The position numbers and the translations under genes were made by a program. Below the pieces are notes generated by a model that searched no databases, was not told the origin of the DNA, and saw only the letters and a list, made by a program, of their open reading frames with translations. A stretch of DNA of 64,000 nt from Sporosarcina sp. JAI121 (GTDB lineage Bacteria > Bacillota > Bacilli > Bacillales_A > Planococcaceae): positions 1,689,136-1,753,135 of the forward strand of contig NZ_JACCCL010000001.1 in the NCBI RefSeq assembly GCF_013408665.1, written 5' to 3'. Position 1 is the stretch's first letter. Each line of letters begins with the position of its first letter. Below, in pieces: positions 62,316-64,000 of this stretch.

Positions 62316-63134
62316 ATGTTAAGGTTGGAAAATAAGCTGAAGCTATACGGCTTTAACAACCTCACCAAGACCCTTAGCTTCAACATCTATGATGTTTGCT
62401 ATGCGAAAAGTGAGCGGGAACAAAGTGAATATATAGCTTATATTGACGAACAATATAACTCTGATAGATTGACAACAATCCTCTATAACGTCACGGAAAT
62501 TATTGGTGCGCATGTATTGAATGTCAGCAAGCAGGATTATGATCCCCAGGGAGCAAGCGTAACCATTCTTATTTCAGAAGAAACCTTCCCTATTGTACAA
62601 ATTGATGACTCATGTACTCAGGGCGAACTGAATATTTTCAAGACTCGGGAAACGATTGTTGGCCATTTAGATAAAAGTCATGTTACCGTGCATACTTATC
62701 CGGAGTATCATCCGGATAATTCAATCGCCACTTTCCGAGTGGATATCGATGTGTCGACGTGCGGTAAAATTTCGCCATTGAACGCACTTGATTATCTAAT
62801 TGGAAGTTTCGATTCAGATATTATCACAACAGATTATCGAGTCCGTGGTTTCACTCGCAATATTGAGGGTAAAAAATTGTATATAGATCATTCTATTGAG
62901 TCCATTCGGGACTATATCGACAGCGATACGTTGCTGAAATATGATTGGAAAGACATAAATGTACACCAATCCAATATTTTTCATACAAAATTACTGATTA
63001 AGGACATAAACCTGCAGAACTATTTGTTCAATACAAATGTCTCCGAGCTGCCACTAAGTGAAAGGCTGGAAATCACGACGATGTTACGCAAAGAGATGAC
63101 TGAAATATTCAATGGTTCTAATACGGATGAATGA
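62316..63134 (+). CDS. speD: S-adenosylmethionine decarboxylase proenzyme, E. coli type
   Basis: This protein of about 272 aa matches the long E. coli-type SpeD along its length: LKLYGFNNLTKTLSFNIYD, PQGASVTILISEE and VSTCGKISPLNALDYLI. The self-cleavage site that generates the pyruvoyl group is Lys120-Ser121 in GHLDKSHVTVHTYPE. It makes decarboxylated SAM, the aminopropyl donor for spermidine. This differs from the short (about 125 aa) SpeD/SpeH class typical of B. subtilis. The ATG at 62316 has AAAGG just upstream; an ATG at 62304 is possible but has no RBS. It is 11 bp upstream of the decarboxylase gene, forming a polyamine operon. Confidence 0.93.
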   Translation: MLRLENKLKLYGFNNLTKTLSFNIYDVCYAKSEREQSEYIAYIDEQYNSDRLTTILYNVTEIIGAHVLNVSKQDYDPQGASVTILISEETFPIVQIDDSCTQGELNIFKTRETIVGHLDKSHVTVHTYPEYHPDNSIATFRVDIDVSTCGKISPLNALDYLIGSFDSDIITTDYRVRGFTRNIEGKKLYIDHSIESIRDYIDSDTLLKYDWKDINVHQSNIFHTKLLIKDINLQNYLFNTNVSELPLSERLEITTMLRKEMTEIFNGSNTDE

Positions 63135-63145
63135 AGGGTGAATAC

Positions 63146-64000
63146 ATGACACATCATTTGCAACAAAGGGCACCCATTATGGAAGCCTTAAATCAATATA
63201 AATCAATGCGCGTCGTCCCCTTCGATGTTCCCGGTCATAAACGTGGAAGGGGAAATCCGGAGTTAGCTACATTTTTGGGAGAGCAATGCCTGACGATGGA
63301 TGTCAATTCCATGAAGCCATTAGATAATCTCTGCCACCCTGTTTCTATTATAAAAGAGGCAGAAGAATTAGCTGCCCAGGCATTTAATGCAAAGCACGCC
63401 TTTTTCATGGTCAATGGGACAACATCTGCAGTACAGGCTATGATAATGACTGCTTGCAAAGCCGGGGATAAAATCATAATGCCCCGCAACGTTCATCGCA
63501 GTGCAATTAATGCACTTATTTTAAGCGGAGCAGTTCCAGTCTACGTGAACCCAGGCGTACACAGTGAACTTGGAATTCCTTTGGGAATGTCTGTTAAGGA
63601 TGTGGAACAAGCCATCCTAGAAAACACGGATGCCAAAGCAATTCTCATCAATAATCCAACTTATTACGGGATTTGCTCCAATCTGCAGGCTTTAACGGAC
63701 CTTGCACACCGATACAATATGCTCGTCCTTGTAGATGAAGCACATGGTACACATTTTTATTTTGGTGATAATCTTCCTGCTTCTGCTATGTCAGTTGGTG
63801 CTGATATGGCATCCGTTAGTATGCATAAATCCGGCGGCTCATTGACACAAAGCTCATTTCTCTTGATTAATAATGAGGTCAGTGAAGGCTACACGCGACA
63901 AATTATCAATTTGACGCAAACGACAAGCGGTTCCTATTTACTGCTTTCTTCTTTGGATATTTCAAGAAGAAGTTTGGCGCTTAACGGTAAAGAGATTTTT
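63146..64000 (+). CDS. Orn/Lys/Arg decarboxylase (arginine decarboxylase-like), 3' end outside the window
   Basis: The first 285 codons of a fold-type I PLP decarboxylase of the SpeA/YaaO/CadA-like group are present. FDVPGHKRGRGNPEL is the family's N-terminal signature, followed by FFMVNGTTSAVQAMI, PRNVHRSAINALIL, ILINNPTYYG, LVLVDEAHGTHFYFG with the PLP Asp, and the Schiff-base Lys in SMHKSGGSLTQSSF. The ATG at 63146 has GAAGGGTG upstream and lies 11 bp after speD. The gene runs off the right edge. With speD it would supply agmatine, cadaverine or putrescine for spermidine synthesis. Arginine is the usual substrate in Bacillus relatives, but lysine cannot be excluded. Confidence 0.9.
   Translation, partial: MTHHLQQRAPIMEALNQYKSMRVVPFDVPGHKRGRGNPELATFLGEQCLTMDVNSMKPLDNLCHPVSIIKEAEELAAQAFNAKHAFFMVNGTTSAVQAMIMTACKAGDKIIMPRNVHRSAINALILSGAVPVYVNPGVHSELGIPLGMSVKDVEQAILENTDAKAILINNPTYYGICSNLQALTDLAHRYNMLVLVDEAHGTHFYFGDNLPASAMSVGADMASVSMHKSGGSLTQSSFLLINNEVSEGYTRQIINLTQTTSGSYLLLSSLDISRRSLALNGKEIF

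Overview
The window looks like about 64 kb of the chromosome of a low-GC, endospore-forming member of the Bacillales, most probably Planococcaceae and close to Sporosarcina. The grounds are Bacillus-type ribosome binding sites, frequent TTG/GTG starts, a gamma-type small acid-soluble spore protein gene, a sporulenol/hopene-type cyclase gene, a urea transporter and several Bacillales-only families (DUF2515, YunC/DUF1805, YxcD/DUF2653, CBO0543). No rRNA, tRNA, CRISPR array, insertion sequence or prophage was recognised.

Positions 1-25,000 are almost entirely minus strand and form a purine-ring/hydantoin catabolic region. At the left are a DUF3870 gene and a HyuA/HyuB pair. HyuAB has a strong promoter, a leader with a terminator-like hairpin and a CcpA cre-like site. 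After a repeat-containing secreted protein and a membrane-anchored S1C protease comes the allantoin block: malate synthase G, an NCS2 permease, a small cupin, ureidoglycolate dehydrogenase (allD), ureidoglycine aminohydrolase (allE), allantoate amidohydrolase (allC), two allantoinases (allB), two NCS1 permeases, an MFS transporter, ureidoglycine-glyoxylate aminotransferase (pucG) and a divergent PucR regulator. Together they would import allantoin, open the ring, release ammonia through allantoate, ureidoglycine and ureidoglycolate, and feed glyoxylate to malate synthase. Uricase, xanthine dehydrogenase, a classical ureidoglycolate lyase and the oxalurate carbamoyltransferase are not in the window. 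Five minus-strand promoters in this block share one architecture: an upstream box abutting the -35, a 17-bp spacer and a TAYAAT -10. They probably define the local PucR regulon.

Positions 27,000-40,900 hold a two-gene unit of a 1,286-aa SF1 helicase with a very long coiled-coil insertion plus an acidic winged-helix partner, the spore protein gene, two small unknowns, a urea transporter, a CycA/AroP-type amino acid permease, a remnant regulator, and a three-gene plus-strand operon of GTP cyclohydrolase II, RibD and a HAD phosphatase. That operon could make 5-amino-6-ribitylaminouracil without any lumazine or riboflavin synthase gene beside it.

Positions 39,300-53,900 contain a CBO0543 gene broken by an in-frame stop, a DUF2515 gene divergent from the triterpene cyclase, yunC, a DUF4395 membrane protein, a class A penicillin-binding protein whose lysine-rich tail runs into an 8-copy hexanucleotide repeat, a Tim44-like membrane protein with yxcD, a preQ1-I riboswitch controlling queCDE, and a secreted peptidase operon in which the M28 enzyme is intact but both M14 genes are disrupted.

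Positions 54,400-64,000 contain bioY behind a likely BirA operator, an M20 amidohydrolase, an operon of a degenerate AAA+ regulator, a class III aminotransferase and a complete polar amino acid ABC transporter, and finally speD followed by an Orn/Lys/Arg decarboxylase cut by the window edge (polyamine synthesis).
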